64,000 bases of DNA, from the NCBI GenBank assembly GCA_016213675.1, contig JACQZW010000029.1, positions 1 through 64,000 on the forward strand. The letters run 5' to 3'. Of the stretch, positions 7,578 to 15,527 are shown one piece after another; positions within the stretch are counted from its first letter, which is position 1, and each line of letters starts with the position of its first letter. A program made the translations under genes and the position numbers. The DNA is from Acidobacteriota bacterium. GTDB taxonomy: Bacteria > Acidobacteriota > Thermoanaerobaculia > Thermoanaerobaculales > Thermoanaerobaculaceae. Under the pieces are notes generated by a model. The model had not been told where the DNA came from. It made no database searches and saw only the letters and a list, made by a program, of their open reading frames with translations.

Positions 7578-9032
7578 TCAGTGCGTGGCGACCGCGTCGG
7601 CCGGCGGCACCGGTTCGGGATGCGTGCTCGGCCGCGCCTCGAGGGGGAGGCGCACGACGAACCGGGTGCCCCGCCCCGGCTCGGAGTCGACCTCGATGCC
7701 GCCGCCGTGCTTGTCGGCGATCTTGTTGGAGATGAACAGCCCGAGACCGGTGCCCGAGATCCCCTTGGACGAGAAGAACAGGGAGAAGATCTTCTCTCGC
7801 GTCTCCTGGTCCATGCCGATGCCGTTGTCCTCGACCTCGAACTCCATCCACGGGGGCGACCGGCGCACCGCGAACCGCACCCGATGCGCAGGCTTGTGGC
7901 CGTCCGCGCGGCAGGCGTCGAGCGAGTTCTCGATCAGGTTGACGAGCATCGCCCGGACCGCCTTGGCATCGCCGGGGACGAGGCGCACGTCGCCGTCGAG
8001 AGCCAGTGACAGCTCGACCGACTGGTCGGTCGCCCGCTTCTGGAACGACTCCGTGATCTCCGCCGCCAGCTTCCCGGCGTCGATGTCGGCGACCTCGAGC
8101 TCGCGGTCCTTCGCGTAGTAGAGGATGTCGAGGACCATCGAGCGGATGCGCTCGACGTTCCGCTGCACCATCTCCCATCCCTGGGTGACCCGCTCGGGCC
8201 GGTTCTTCTCGAAGCCCGAGTTGACCATGTAGATGCCGCCGTCGAGACCGGTCAACAGGCCCTTGATCCCGTGCGAGATCGACCCGACGAGCAGGCCGAT
8301 CGAGGTGAGCTGCGACTGCAGCTTGCGGATTTCGGTAATGTCGGTCGACATCTCGATGACGGCCTCGGTCTCGCCGGCGGCGTTGCGGATCGGCGCCGTC
8401 GTGCACAGCACGTTGATCTTCTCGCCCCACGCCGAGGTCACGACCTCCTCGTGCCGCTGCACCGACCCGTCCTTGAACGCCTGCTGCGACGGGCAGTACA
8501 GGCACTGCTCGTCACGGTGCTTGTAGACGCGGTAGCAGTGTTCGCCGAGGGCCGGGCCGAACGTCTCGCGAAACTTGCGGTTGGCGTGGAGGATCACCCG
8601 GTCCGGCCCCTGCACCGAGATGTAGCAGGGGACCTCCTCGAAGAGCTGGGACAGCTTCTCCTGGCTGCGCCGGAGCTGATCCTGCAGGCGCTTCGCGACG
8701 CGGATGTCGGTGTGCATCTCCATCACCGCGACGACCTCGCCGCCGTCGTTGCGAACCGGGGTGGTGTGGACCATCACCGGCATCTGCTCGCCGCGGAGGT
8801 TGATGAGCGTCTGCTCGCTCGCGTGGCTCTCCCCGGTCGCGAACGTCGCCGCGACCGGGCAGTTGTCGCAGACCTCGTCGCGCCCCTTGTAGACGCGGTA
8901 GCAGAAGTCGCCGACCCGCTCGCCGAAGTCCTGGCGGAACCTCTGGTTGCCGTCGATGATGCGGAACGACGGGTCGTGCACCGAGAGGTAGCACGGCATC
9001 TCTTCGAAGTACTGGCGGTACCGTTCGGTCAT
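7578..9032 (-). CDS. Histidine kinase with two four-cysteine PAS domains
   Basis: The 484-residue soluble kinase has no membrane segments. PAS1 (about 8-112) and PAS2 (about 130-232) each carry four cysteines at matching places: 14/44/55/58 and 136/166/177/180. The last pair in each forms CxxCP (CDNCPV, CLYCPS). A dimerisation helix follows with the H-box SISHGIKG (His254), then the ATPase domain with NLIENSLDA, DNGIGM and GTGLGL. The conserved cysteines suggest a metal, Fe-S or thiol redox sensor (inference). It sits between the Fe-S/receiver fusion and the lone receiver, so it may phosphorylate both. Confidence 0.88.
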   Translation of the reverse strand: MTERYRQYFEEMPCYLSVHDPSFRIIDGNQRFRQDFGERVGDFCYRVYKGRDEVCDNCPVAATFATGESHASEQTLINLRGEQMPVMVHTTPVRNDGGEVVAVMEMHTDIRVAKRLQDQLRRSQEKLSQLFEEVPCYISVQGPDRVILHANRKFRETFGPALGEHCYRVYKHRDEQCLYCPSQQAFKDGSVQRHEEVVTSAWGEKINVLCTTAPIRNAAGETEAVIEMSTDITEIRKLQSQLTSIGLLVGSISHGIKGLLTGLDGGIYMVNSGFEKNRPERVTQGWEMVQRNVERIRSMVLDILYYAKDRELEVADIDAGKLAAEITESFQKRATDQSVELSLALDGDVRLVPGDAKAVRAMLVNLIENSLDACRADGHKPAHRVRFAVRRSPPWMEFEVEDNGIGMDQETREKIFSLFFSSKGISGTGLGLFISNKIADKHGGGIEVDSEPGRGTRFVVRLPLEARPSTHPEPVPPADAVATH

Positions 9033-9068
9033 CCGAACCGCCCCTTCCTTCAGACCCCCGGGGTCAGG

Positions 9069-10826
9069 TCAGGCGTGGGCCTTGTGGTTGCGCAGCTCGA
9101 AGATGCGGCGCAGGTTGTCGACCAGCTCCTCGTCCCTCACCGGCTTGTCCATGTAGCCCTCGGGCGGCGGCACGGCCCGCGAGTAGATGACCTTGCGGAA
9201 CTCCGGATGCCCGGTGACGACGCAAACCGGGATGTCGCGGGTGCCCGGGTCGGAGCGCAGCTCGGCGAACGCCTCGATGCCGTCCTTGCCCTGCATCGAC
9301 AGGTCGAGGGTGATCATGTCGGGCTTGCCGGCGCGGGCGGCGGCGATCGCCTGGTCGCCGTCGGCGGCCTCGCTGACCTCGGCGCCGGCGTCCTCGAGCA
9401 CCGTCCGCAGGAAGGTGCGCACGTCGGGCTCGTCGTCGACCACCAGGATGCGGCGACCGTGGAGCGGCAGCGCGGGTTTCGGCATTTCGACCACCACCTT
9501 CGGCTTCTTCATCACGGCGCACTCCTCGATGACGAGCGCGTCCGCGACCAGGTCGACGAGCTGCTTGACTTCGCAGCCGAGCTTGTAGTGCTTGATGAGG
9601 TCGGAGAGCCCGTCGACGCAGTTGTGGCAGGAGGTTACCACCACCTTGGCGCCGGTGGCGACGATCTGGTCGGCCTTGACCTTGGCCGAGCGGAGGCGGC
9701 GCGGAGTGTACTCGGACATCGACATGGCGCCGCCGCCGCCGGTGCAGCAGTAGTTCTCGGCGCGATTCGGCGTCATCTCGACGAAGTCCGTGGTCACCGC
9801 GCGGAGCAGCTCGCGCGGCTCCTCGGTGATCCCGCAGGAGCGCGCGAGGTTGCACGAGTCGTGGTAGGTGACGCGCTTGCCGAGCTTGGTCGGGTCGACC
9901 TTGATGCGCCCCTCCTTGAGGTAGCGCAGCATCGTGAAGACCGAGCTCTCCATGTTCCAGTCCTGGTCAATGCCCGCCCAGTTGGGCCCCTCGCAGCGGG
10001 TCGAGCGATAGCCGTGGCCGCACTCGGAGATGACCAGCAGCTTGGCGTCCAGCCCCTTCATCTTCTCGTAGACCCGCTTGGCCGCGGCGCCGCCGAGCTG
10101 GTCGTCGCCGGAGAACAGCCCGAAGTTGGTCTGGTCCCACCCTTCCGAGGGCATCGTCCAGCTCTCGCCGGCGGCCCAGAAGATCTTCGCCGCCGCCGCG
10201 ATGGTTCGCGGGTCGTACTTGGCCTCGCGCGGGTTGATCGTGTAGATCACGTCGCAACCGGGCTTGTCGATCTGGATGCGGGCGTTGGGGTCACCGACCT
10301 CGTTGACCAGCTCGTCGGACATCCACTCGATGGTGTCGAGGTAGTCCTCCTTGAGGACGCCCATCTGGTTGCCGATCTCCCACTGGTCCTTGGAGACGAC
10401 GCGAACGCCTTCGGGCATCACCCCGACAGCGGACAGCAGGCCCCGCATCAGGCGATTGAGGGTCGCCGTGTCGACGCCCATCGGGCAGTTGAGCGTGCAC
10501 CGGCGGCAGTTGGTGCAGGTGCCGAACGCGATGTCCTTGAGCGCGTCGAGGTCGGCGTCGGAGATCGGCTCCTTGGCGCCGACCCACCAGGGGAACGCCT
10601 TGCCGGTCCAGTCGAAGTTGTACTTGAACAGCTTGCGGAGCTGGTCCGCCTTGTACGACGGGGTCATCTTGGGGTCGTCGGGATGCGTGATGACGTAGTG
10701 GCAGGCGTCGTTGCACATCCCGCAGTGGACGCACCCGACCAGCGAGCCGACCACCGGACGGGTCAGCTTCTTCGCCAGGATTTCCCGCATCACCTGAATC
10801 TTGTAGGTCGTCTCGTTGGAGCTCAT
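9069..10826 (-). CDS. DsrK/HdrB-like iron-sulfur oxidoreductase fused to a receiver domain
   Basis: The protein has 585 residues. Two 4Fe-4S ferredoxin motifs lie at Cys 32/35/38/42 and 104/107/110/114. A heterodisulfide-reductase-type CCG region follows, with a degenerate first part (ECGHG, 268-272) and a complete second part (DSCNLARSCG at 323-332, YCCTGGGG at 359-366, SCHNC at 399-403). The C-terminus (457-582) is a full receiver with the DD pair 464-465, Asp508 in TLDLSM, Thr538 and Lys561. DsrK, TmcB and HmeF-type proteins pass electrons between a membrane quinone and cytoplasmic thiols. The gene follows its likely cytochrome b partner by 10 bases with a GAGGAGG site. The receiver fusion is unusual and suggests that phosphorylation controls electron flow, or the reverse. 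Confidence 0.9.
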   Translation of the reverse strand: MSSNETTYKIQVMREILAKKLTRPVVGSLVGCVHCGMCNDACHYVITHPDDPKMTPSYKADQLRKLFKYNFDWTGKAFPWWVGAKEPISDADLDALKDIAFGTCTNCRRCTLNCPMGVDTATLNRLMRGLLSAVGVMPEGVRVVSKDQWEIGNQMGVLKEDYLDTIEWMSDELVNEVGDPNARIQIDKPGCDVIYTINPREAKYDPRTIAAAAKIFWAAGESWTMPSEGWDQTNFGLFSGDDQLGGAAAKRVYEKMKGLDAKLLVISECGHGYRSTRCEGPNWAGIDQDWNMESSVFTMLRYLKEGRIKVDPTKLGKRVTYHDSCNLARSCGITEEPRELLRAVTTDFVEMTPNRAENYCCTGGGGAMSMSEYTPRRLRSAKVKADQIVATGAKVVVTSCHNCVDGLSDLIKHYKLGCEVKQLVDLVADALVIEECAVMKKPKVVVEMPKPALPLHGRRILVVDDEPDVRTFLRTVLEDAGAEVSEAADGDQAIAAARAGKPDMITLDLSMQGKDGIEAFAELRSDPGTRDIPVCVVTGHPEFRKVIYSRAVPPPEGYMDKPVRDEELVDNLRRIFELRNHKAHA

Positions 10827-10836
10827 GGCGTCCTCC

Positions 10837-11523
10837 TCATCCCTTGACCAGCGGGAACGTCCCGCGGTGACCCATGGTCCGCCCGAGCCAGGTCCGGGTG
10901 AACGGGTAGTAGAGGTAGTGCGAGATCTTCGAGAACGGCACGTAGAGGAGGAAGAAGCTGGTGAGCAGGAGGTACGCGACCATCACGCCGTCGCCCGGCA
11001 GGCGGCCGATGACGTTGAGCTCGGCCAGAACGCCGAGGAAGAACCAGCCGGTCAGCAGGGTCACCGAGAAGTAGTCGTCCGGCGTCGAGATCAGGCGCAT
11101 CACCGGCCGCGCCACCCGCCGCACCATGCGGTACAGGCCGATGGCGAAGGCGGCGGCGAGCAGGCCGAGGGTGACGGCCGCCACGGCCGGGATCTGCAGG
11201 AAGGGCCTGGCCAAGGTCGAGAGGAAGGCCAACGAGATGCCGGCCACGACGCCGAGGTGGAAGAGGACGAACGTGAGGTAGAAGAGGAACCCCTTGCGGG
11301 TGCTCTCCATCGCCCACGGCATCATCACGTTGGCCAGGGAGTACAGTGCGCCCCGCTTGGCGTTGGTGCGCGCCGGGTTGCCGGGCGCCTGGCGGTCGCG
11401 CGTGGCGCGGAACGACAGCAGCCAGCGGATCCGCATCGTGTAGACCACGGCCATGACGGCGAGCGCGATCCAGTGGACGATTTCGGTGGCGTGGAGCAGC
11501 GCGGACGGCTCGTGGGCAGGCAT
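10837..11523 (-). CDS. NarI/DsrM-like membrane cytochrome b subunit
   Basis: The 228-residue protein has about five hydrophobic helices in the respiratory nitrate reductase gamma-subunit fold, which holds two b hemes and handles quinol. Candidate heme histidines are in VHWIALA (helix 1), LFHLGVV (middle) and ISHYLYYPF (last helix). The ATG at 11523 is one base after the macro-gene stop and has a run of G as ribosome site. Paired with the next gene it makes a DsrMK/TmcCB-like two-subunit complex. The physiological direction of electron flow is not evident. Confidence 0.85.
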   Translation of the reverse strand: MPAHEPSALLHATEIVHWIALAVMAVVYTMRIRWLLSFRATRDRQAPGNPARTNAKRGALYSLANVMMPWAMESTRKGFLFYLTFVLFHLGVVAGISLAFLSTLARPFLQIPAVAAVTLGLLAAAFAIGLYRMVRRVARPVMRLISTPDDYFSVTLLTGWFFLGVLAELNVIGRLPGDGVMVAYLLLTSFFLLYVPFSKISHYLYYPFTRTWLGRTMGHRGTFPLVKG

Positions 11524-11524
11524 G

Positions 11525-12052
11525 TCAGTTCCCCCCGTTCATGGCCTTCGCGAACGGTGCGTACTCCCGCGAGTCGAGGGCGACGAAGAGCACCTCCTTC
11601 AGCGAGGTGCGTCCCCCGAGGTGCGTGCCGACCGTCTCCAGCAGCACCTTCGCGCAGAGATCGAGGGGGACCTGGTACAGCCCCGTCCCAATCGGCGGGA
11701 ACGCCAGTGCCGCCAGACCCTTCTCGTCGGCGCGCCGGAGCGCGGCCTGCACGCTCCGGGCGAGCTTGCCCGCCGTGTCCGGCTCGTGGAACTTCGGACC
11801 GTTGACGTGGATGACGAACTTCGCCTTGAGGTTCCCGCCGGTGGTGACGACCGCCTCGCCGGTGGGGAGCGTGCCGACCGCCCCGAGTTGGTCCTGGACG
11901 GCCTTGCCGCCGCGGGTCGCGATCGCCCCCCCGTATCCGGAGCCGAGCTTGCAGTCGGCGGTGAGGTCGAAGACGAAGGCGTCGACCTCCATGTCGGTGA
12001 TGTCGCCCTGGATCAGCCTGATGACCTTGTCTCCGACTCTCCGTTCCACCAT
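11525..12052 (-). CDS. Macro-domain protein (ADP-ribose binding or deacylating)
   Basis: The 175-residue single macro domain has IRLIQGDITDMEVDAFV at the start, the glycine-rich loop LGSGYGGAIATRGG and the second loop PPIGTGLYQVP. Such proteins bind ADP-ribose or remove acetyl or ADP-ribosyl groups. The gene lies four bases after the Rrf2 gene and one base before the cytochrome b gene, so it is firmly inside the operon. A link between NAD-derived signalling and this redox complex is possible but inferred only from position. Confidence 0.85.
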   Translation of the reverse strand: MVERRVGDKVIRLIQGDITDMEVDAFVFDLTADCKLGSGYGGAIATRGGKAVQDQLGAVGTLPTGEAVVTTGGNLKAKFVIHVNGPKFHEPDTAGKLARSVQAALRRADEKGLAALAFPPIGTGLYQVPLDLCAKVLLETVGTHLGGRTSLKEVLFVALDSREYAPFAKAMNGGN

Positions 12053-12056
12053 GGCC

Positions 12057-12620
12057 CTACCCTTCCGGACAACCGCCTCTGTCGTGGCCGGCGGCGTTCT
12101 TCGTGGCTAGACGTCGCGTTCTCCCCGCCCTTGCGACCTCGGCTCGCCGCCCCGATCCCGTACGCGGGCCGGGCAGCGCCTTGACGGCGTCCTGCTTGAT
12201 CAACTTTCGGAGCTTCTCGGGGTCGAGGAGGTCGCCGAGGTTGAACGAGTCGAGCGCGTCGGTGATCTGCCGATTGATCAGCACGTAGACCTGCCGGCAC
12301 GAGCACGTCTCGCTGCGCTCGCACACCGCCGGGTTCATCACGCACTCGACGACGTTGATGGGGCCGATCACCGCCTCGACGACGTCGCGGATGGTGATCT
12401 CCTCCGGCTCGCGGGACAGCTTGTAGCCGCCGCCCTTGCCGCAGACGCCGCGCAGGAGCTGGGCGTTGCGCAACGACAGCGCGAGCTGCTCGAGGTAGCC
12501 GCGTGACAGGCTCGCGTGGTCGGCGACCGCCGCCAGGCTGACCGGGCAGTCGGTCCCGGCGTTCCGGGCGACGTCGAGCATGAGCCGCAGGGCGTATCGC
12601 GGTCTTGTCGAGAGTTTCAC
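12057..12620 (-). CDS. Rrf2-family transcription factor with cysteine cluster (IscR-like)
   Basis: The 187-residue protein has the N-terminal winged helix of Rrf2 regulators (KLSTRPRYALRLMLDVA, then LSRGYLEQL and GGYKLSR). A Cys group at 93, 100, 106 and 108 corresponds to the Fe-S ligands of IscR. The Arg-rich tail after residue 150 has no family match. It starts at the GTG at 12620 with no Shine-Dalgarno. A -10 box lies six bases upstream, so the message is probably leaderless. As first gene of the operon, with a palindrome over its own -35, it is likely an Fe-S-sensing autoregulator of the whole set. Confidence 0.88.
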   Translation of the reverse strand: MKLSTRPRYALRLMLDVARNAGTDCPVSLAAVADHASLSRGYLEQLALSLRNAQLLRGVCGKGGGYKLSREPEEITIRDVVEAVIGPINVVECVMNPAVCERSETCSCRQVYVLINRQITDALDSFNLGDLLDPEKLRKLIKQDAVKALPGPRTGSGRRAEVARAGRTRRLATKNAAGHDRGGCPEG

Positions 12621-12626
12621 GTAATT

Positions 12627-12665
12627 GTTGTAATTCTTTTACTCCTAGTTGTCAAGTAGGAGTAA
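12627..12665 (-). promoter_or_regulatory. Promoter of the redox operon with palindromic operator
   Basis: Read on the minus strand, TTGACA (12650-12655) and TACAAC (12627-12632) are 17 bases apart, and the GTG start follows six bases after the -10. A perfect palindrome, TTACTCCTA - nine bases - TAGGAGTAA (12639-12665), encloses the -35 and is a strong candidate Rrf2 operator. The region is markedly AT-rich against the surrounding sequence. Confidence 0.7.
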
Positions 12666-12740
12666 CGTGAGTTCGAGAAACCACCGGAAACAGGAGCGCC
12701 GTCGCAGAATTGCCGTCTCTGCCGAGTCACGTTTGAGGTC

Positions 12741-13799
12741 GTGTGTCACCAGCAGCGTGACACGCGCGGCCGAAGGTTCTGTGGCCCGCGGCACTCGGAC
12801 CGACCGTCCGCCGGTGCTACCATTCCGGCTCGACCGAGCCCGCTGGAGACGAGTACGACCGACCCTGACCTGACCGGCAGCACGGTGTCCCACTACGAGA
12901 TCCTGGAGCGAATCGGCACCGGGGGCATGGGCGTCGTCTACAAGGCCCGCGACACCGCCCTCAACCGGCTCGTTGCCCTGAAGTTCCTGCCCAGCCGGCT
13001 GACCGGGGACGAGGAGGCCACGCGGCGCTTCGTCGAGGAGGCGCGCACCGCGTCCGCCCTCGACCACGCCCACATCTGCACGGTCCACGAGATCTCCCAG
13101 ACGGCCGACGGCCTCCTCTTCATGGTGATGTCGTTCGTGCCGGGCGAGACGCTCAAGGAGCGGATCGCGCGCGGCCCCCTCCCGGTCGAGGACACCCTCG
13201 ACATCGCGATCCAGCTCACCGAGGGGCTGATGGAGGCGCACGAGCACGGTATCGCCCACCGCGACGTCAAGCCAGGCAACGTGCTCATCACCCCGGAGGA
13301 CCGCCTCAAGATCGTCGACTTCGGCCTCGCGTCGCTCGTCGGGCTGCCGCCCGAGAACAAGCCGGGTCTCTTCATGGGGACGTTGTTGTACATGTCCCCG
13401 GAGCAGCTCCGCAATGAGCCGGTCGACCACCGCAGCGATCTCTGGTCGCTCGGCGTCACGATGTACGAGATGCTCGTCGGACGCCCGCCGTTCGGGACCA
13501 GCGACGACCAGCCCGTGGTTCACGCCATCCTCTACGAGGCACCGCGACCGCTCGTCGAGCTGCGTCCCGAGGTGCCGGCCGAGCTCGTCTCGATCATCGA
13601 TCGCTGCCTGCGCAAGGACCGCGCCGAGCGCCACCGGCTCGCCGTCGACCTCTACCGCGACCTGGTCCGCTGCCGCCGCCACCTCGTCCGCGCCTCGACC
13701 GCCGCGCTCCACCAGGTCTCGTCCACCACCCACGTCCCGGTCCCAGCTCCCCGCCGCGGTCTCGCCGCCCTCGCCCGCCGCCTCTTCTCCCGCCGCTGA
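12741..13799 (+). CDS. PknB-type serine/threonine protein kinase, soluble
   Basis: The kinase domain begins at HYEILERIGTGGMGVVYKA. It has the ATP Lys in ALKFL, the catalytic loop HRDVKPGNVLI, the DFG in IVDFGLAS, and SPEQL in place of APE. It ends near residue 315, and a short Arg-rich tail follows with no membrane helix or sensor domain, unlike many acidobacterial kinases. The start is uncertain: 12741 is the longest frame, but about 48 N-terminal residues look noncoding and the GTG at 12885 fits the usual TVSHYEI start. It is divergent from the Rrf2 gene. Confidence 0.82.
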   Translation: MCHQQRDTRGRRFCGPRHSDRPSAGATIPARPSPLETSTTDPDLTGSTVSHYEILERIGTGGMGVVYKARDTALNRLVALKFLPSRLTGDEEATRRFVEEARTASALDHAHICTVHEISQTADGLLFMVMSFVPGETLKERIARGPLPVEDTLDIAIQLTEGLMEAHEHGIAHRDVKPGNVLITPEDRLKIVDFGLASLVGLPPENKPGLFMGTLLYMSPEQLRNEPVDHRSDLWSLGVTMYEMLVGRPPFGTSDDQPVVHAILYEAPRPLVELRPEVPAELVSIIDRCLRKDRAERHRLAVDLYRDLVRCRRHLVRASTAALHQVSSTTHVPVPAPRRGLAALARRLFSRR

Positions 13800-13804
13800 C
13801 CCCC

Positions 13805-13866
13805 GGGGTCAGGTCTTGTACTATGTGGGTTAGCCCACGAAACTACGGGGTCAGGTCTTGTACTAT
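13805..13866. repeat. Direct repeat pair GGGGTCAGGTCTTGTACTAT with a small palindrome between
   Basis: Two identical 20-base copies lie at 13805-13824 and 13847-13866. Between them GTGGG-TTAG-CCCAC forms a short stem. A related piece, GGGGTCAGGTC, lies near 9059. Sequences of this kind often accompany IS200-type or REP transposases (recollection, not checked). No transposase is adjacent here. Confidence 0.7.
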
Positions 13867-13950
13867 TGGGGTTCAAGGGCCGGCAACGTTGTGAGCGTCG
13901 ACGTTCTGGCCTATCGTGGTCGGTGCACGCAACAGGAACGGGAGGACACG

Positions 13951-14406
13951 ATGGGACTGTTCGGATCTTCGTTCGAGGACAAGGTCAACGCCGCCGTCCA
14001 ACAGGTGAGCCAGCGCCACCCCGAGGTCCGGAACCTCGACGCCCGCATTGACGGCAAGACCGTGACGCTGACCGGCGAGGCGCCCGACCTCGCGGCCAAG
14101 ACCACTGTGATGCAGGCGTTCAACGCGCTGGTGGAGGCGGACAACGTCGTGAATCAGATCCGCCTCGTCCAGTCGCCTGCCGCGAAGTTCGGGCTTCCCG
14201 GCCCGGCCGAGGCCATGCCGGCCGGCGCCGCACCGTCGGCCCAGGGGACGATCCACGAGGTGGTCAAGGGCGACACGCTGAGCGGACTCGCCAAGCGCTA
14301 CCTCGGAAACGGCAACCTCTACATGAAGATCTTCGAGGCGAACCGCGACCAGTTGAAGGACCCCAACCTCATCAAGATCGGCCAGAAGCTCCGGATCCCC
14401 AAGTAG
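13951..14406 (+). CDS. kbp: BON-LysM protein (Kbp/YgaU-like)
   Basis: The 151-residue protein has a BON domain (about 10-75) and a C-terminal LysM domain (about 98-150, IHEVVKGDTLSGLAKRYLG ... LKDPNLIKIGQKLRIPK). E. coli Kbp (YgaU), a cytoplasmic potassium-binding protein, has the same order and almost the same length (149). There is no signal peptide, which also fits Kbp. The ATG at 13951 has GGAGG five bases upstream. Potassium sensing is inferred from the family only. Confidence 0.82.
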   Translation: MGLFGSSFEDKVNAAVQQVSQRHPEVRNLDARIDGKTVTLTGEAPDLAAKTTVMQAFNALVEADNVVNQIRLVQSPAAKFGLPGPAEAMPAGAAPSAQGTIHEVVKGDTLSGLAKRYLGNGNLYMKIFEANRDQLKDPNLIKIGQKLRIPK

Positions 14407-14549
14407 CTTCAGAACGCCAGTCCCCCGGATCCAGCCGGCAGCCTCGTGGGTCCGAGTTCGCCTCAACCGCGACACGTGCCGCGGGTGCAGGCGCGGTGTG
14501 CTGTGAGCACGGGCGGCGGCCAGGACCGGCGCAGCCCGGGGAGGAACCC

Positions 14550-15518
14550 ATGACCTTCAACGCGTACGCGACCAAGCACGCAAGAGCGGCGCTCGAGCCC
14601 TTCCAGTACGAGCCCGAGCCCCTGCGCCCTGGCGACGTCGAGATCGTCATCAGCCACTGCGGCATCTGCCACTCCGACGTGCACCTGGCCGACGGCGACT
14701 GGGGCGACGTCTTCCCCCTCGTGCCGGGCCACGAGATCGTCGGCACGGTCGTCGCCGGCCCGACCGACCGGATCGGCCAACGCGTCGGCGTCGGCTGGCA
14801 GCGCTCGAGCTGCGGGAGCTGCGACTACTGCCGGACCGGCGACGAGGTCTTGTGTCCCGGCAACCAGGCCACCTGCATGGGTCACTTCGGCGGCTTCGCC
14901 GACCGCATCCGCGTCGACGGCCGGTTCGCGATCGCGATCCCCGAGGCGCTCCCGAGCGACACCGCGGCGCCGCTCCTGTGCGGCGGCGTCACCGTCTACA
15001 CGCCGCTGGCCGCGTACGCCGGTCCCGGAAGCCGGGTCGGCGTCATCGGCATCGGCGGGCTCGGCCACCTTGCGCTGCAGCTCGCCCGCGCCATGGGCTG
15101 CGAGGTCACCGCGTTCTCGCGGTCGGCCGACAAGGAGGCCGATGCGCGCGCGTTCGGCGCCCATCACTTCCACACCGGGACCCCGGCGCGCGGCTCACTC
15201 GACCTGATCCTCAACACCGCGCACGCCGTGCCGGACATGGAGGCGTTCCTCGGCGGCCTCCGCCCGCGCGGCGTGTTCAGCCAGCTCGGTGCCGCTCCCG
15301 GGCCGCTCCAGGTGCCCTCGATGCTCCTGATCGGCGGGAGCCGCACGGTGACGGGCAGCGCCATCGGCTCCCCGGCGGCGATCCGCTCCATGCTCGGGCT
15401 GGCCGCAACGCATGCGGTCCAGGCCCGCATCGAGGCGGCTCCCATGCACGCGTGCAACGAGGCGCTCGATCGCACGCGCAAGAACCTCGCCCGCTACCGC
15501 TTGGTCCTGGCCAACTGA
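14550..15518 (+). CDS. Zinc-dependent alcohol dehydrogenase (CAD/YahK type)
   Basis: The 322-residue medium-chain dehydrogenase has the catalytic zinc site at HCGICHSDVH and GHEIVG, the structural zinc cysteines in SCGSCDYCRTGDEVLC, and the dinucleotide motif GIGGLGHLALQ. The IGQRVGVGWQRSSCGSC pattern is typical of the NADPH-dependent cinnamyl-alcohol or aldehyde reductases. It is slightly shorter than the usual 350 residues, with gaps in the Rossmann half. The ATG at 14550 follows GGGGAGGAAC. The probable role is general aldehyde reduction. Confidence 0.88.
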   Translation: MTFNAYATKHARAALEPFQYEPEPLRPGDVEIVISHCGICHSDVHLADGDWGDVFPLVPGHEIVGTVVAGPTDRIGQRVGVGWQRSSCGSCDYCRTGDEVLCPGNQATCMGHFGGFADRIRVDGRFAIAIPEALPSDTAAPLLCGGVTVYTPLAAYAGPGSRVGVIGIGGLGHLALQLARAMGCEVTAFSRSADKEADARAFGAHHFHTGTPARGSLDLILNTAHAVPDMEAFLGGLRPRGVFSQLGAAPGPLQVPSMLLIGGSRTVTGSAIGSPAAIRSMLGLAATHAVQARIEAAPMHACNEALDRTRKNLARYRLVLAN

Positions 15519-15527
15519 CCGGTCGAG

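Noticed and set aside
8271-10847. An 858-residue plus-strand frame opposite the kinase and DsrK-like genes
   Set aside because: It is an antisense shadow. The minus-strand frames hold complete conserved domains and ribosome sites.
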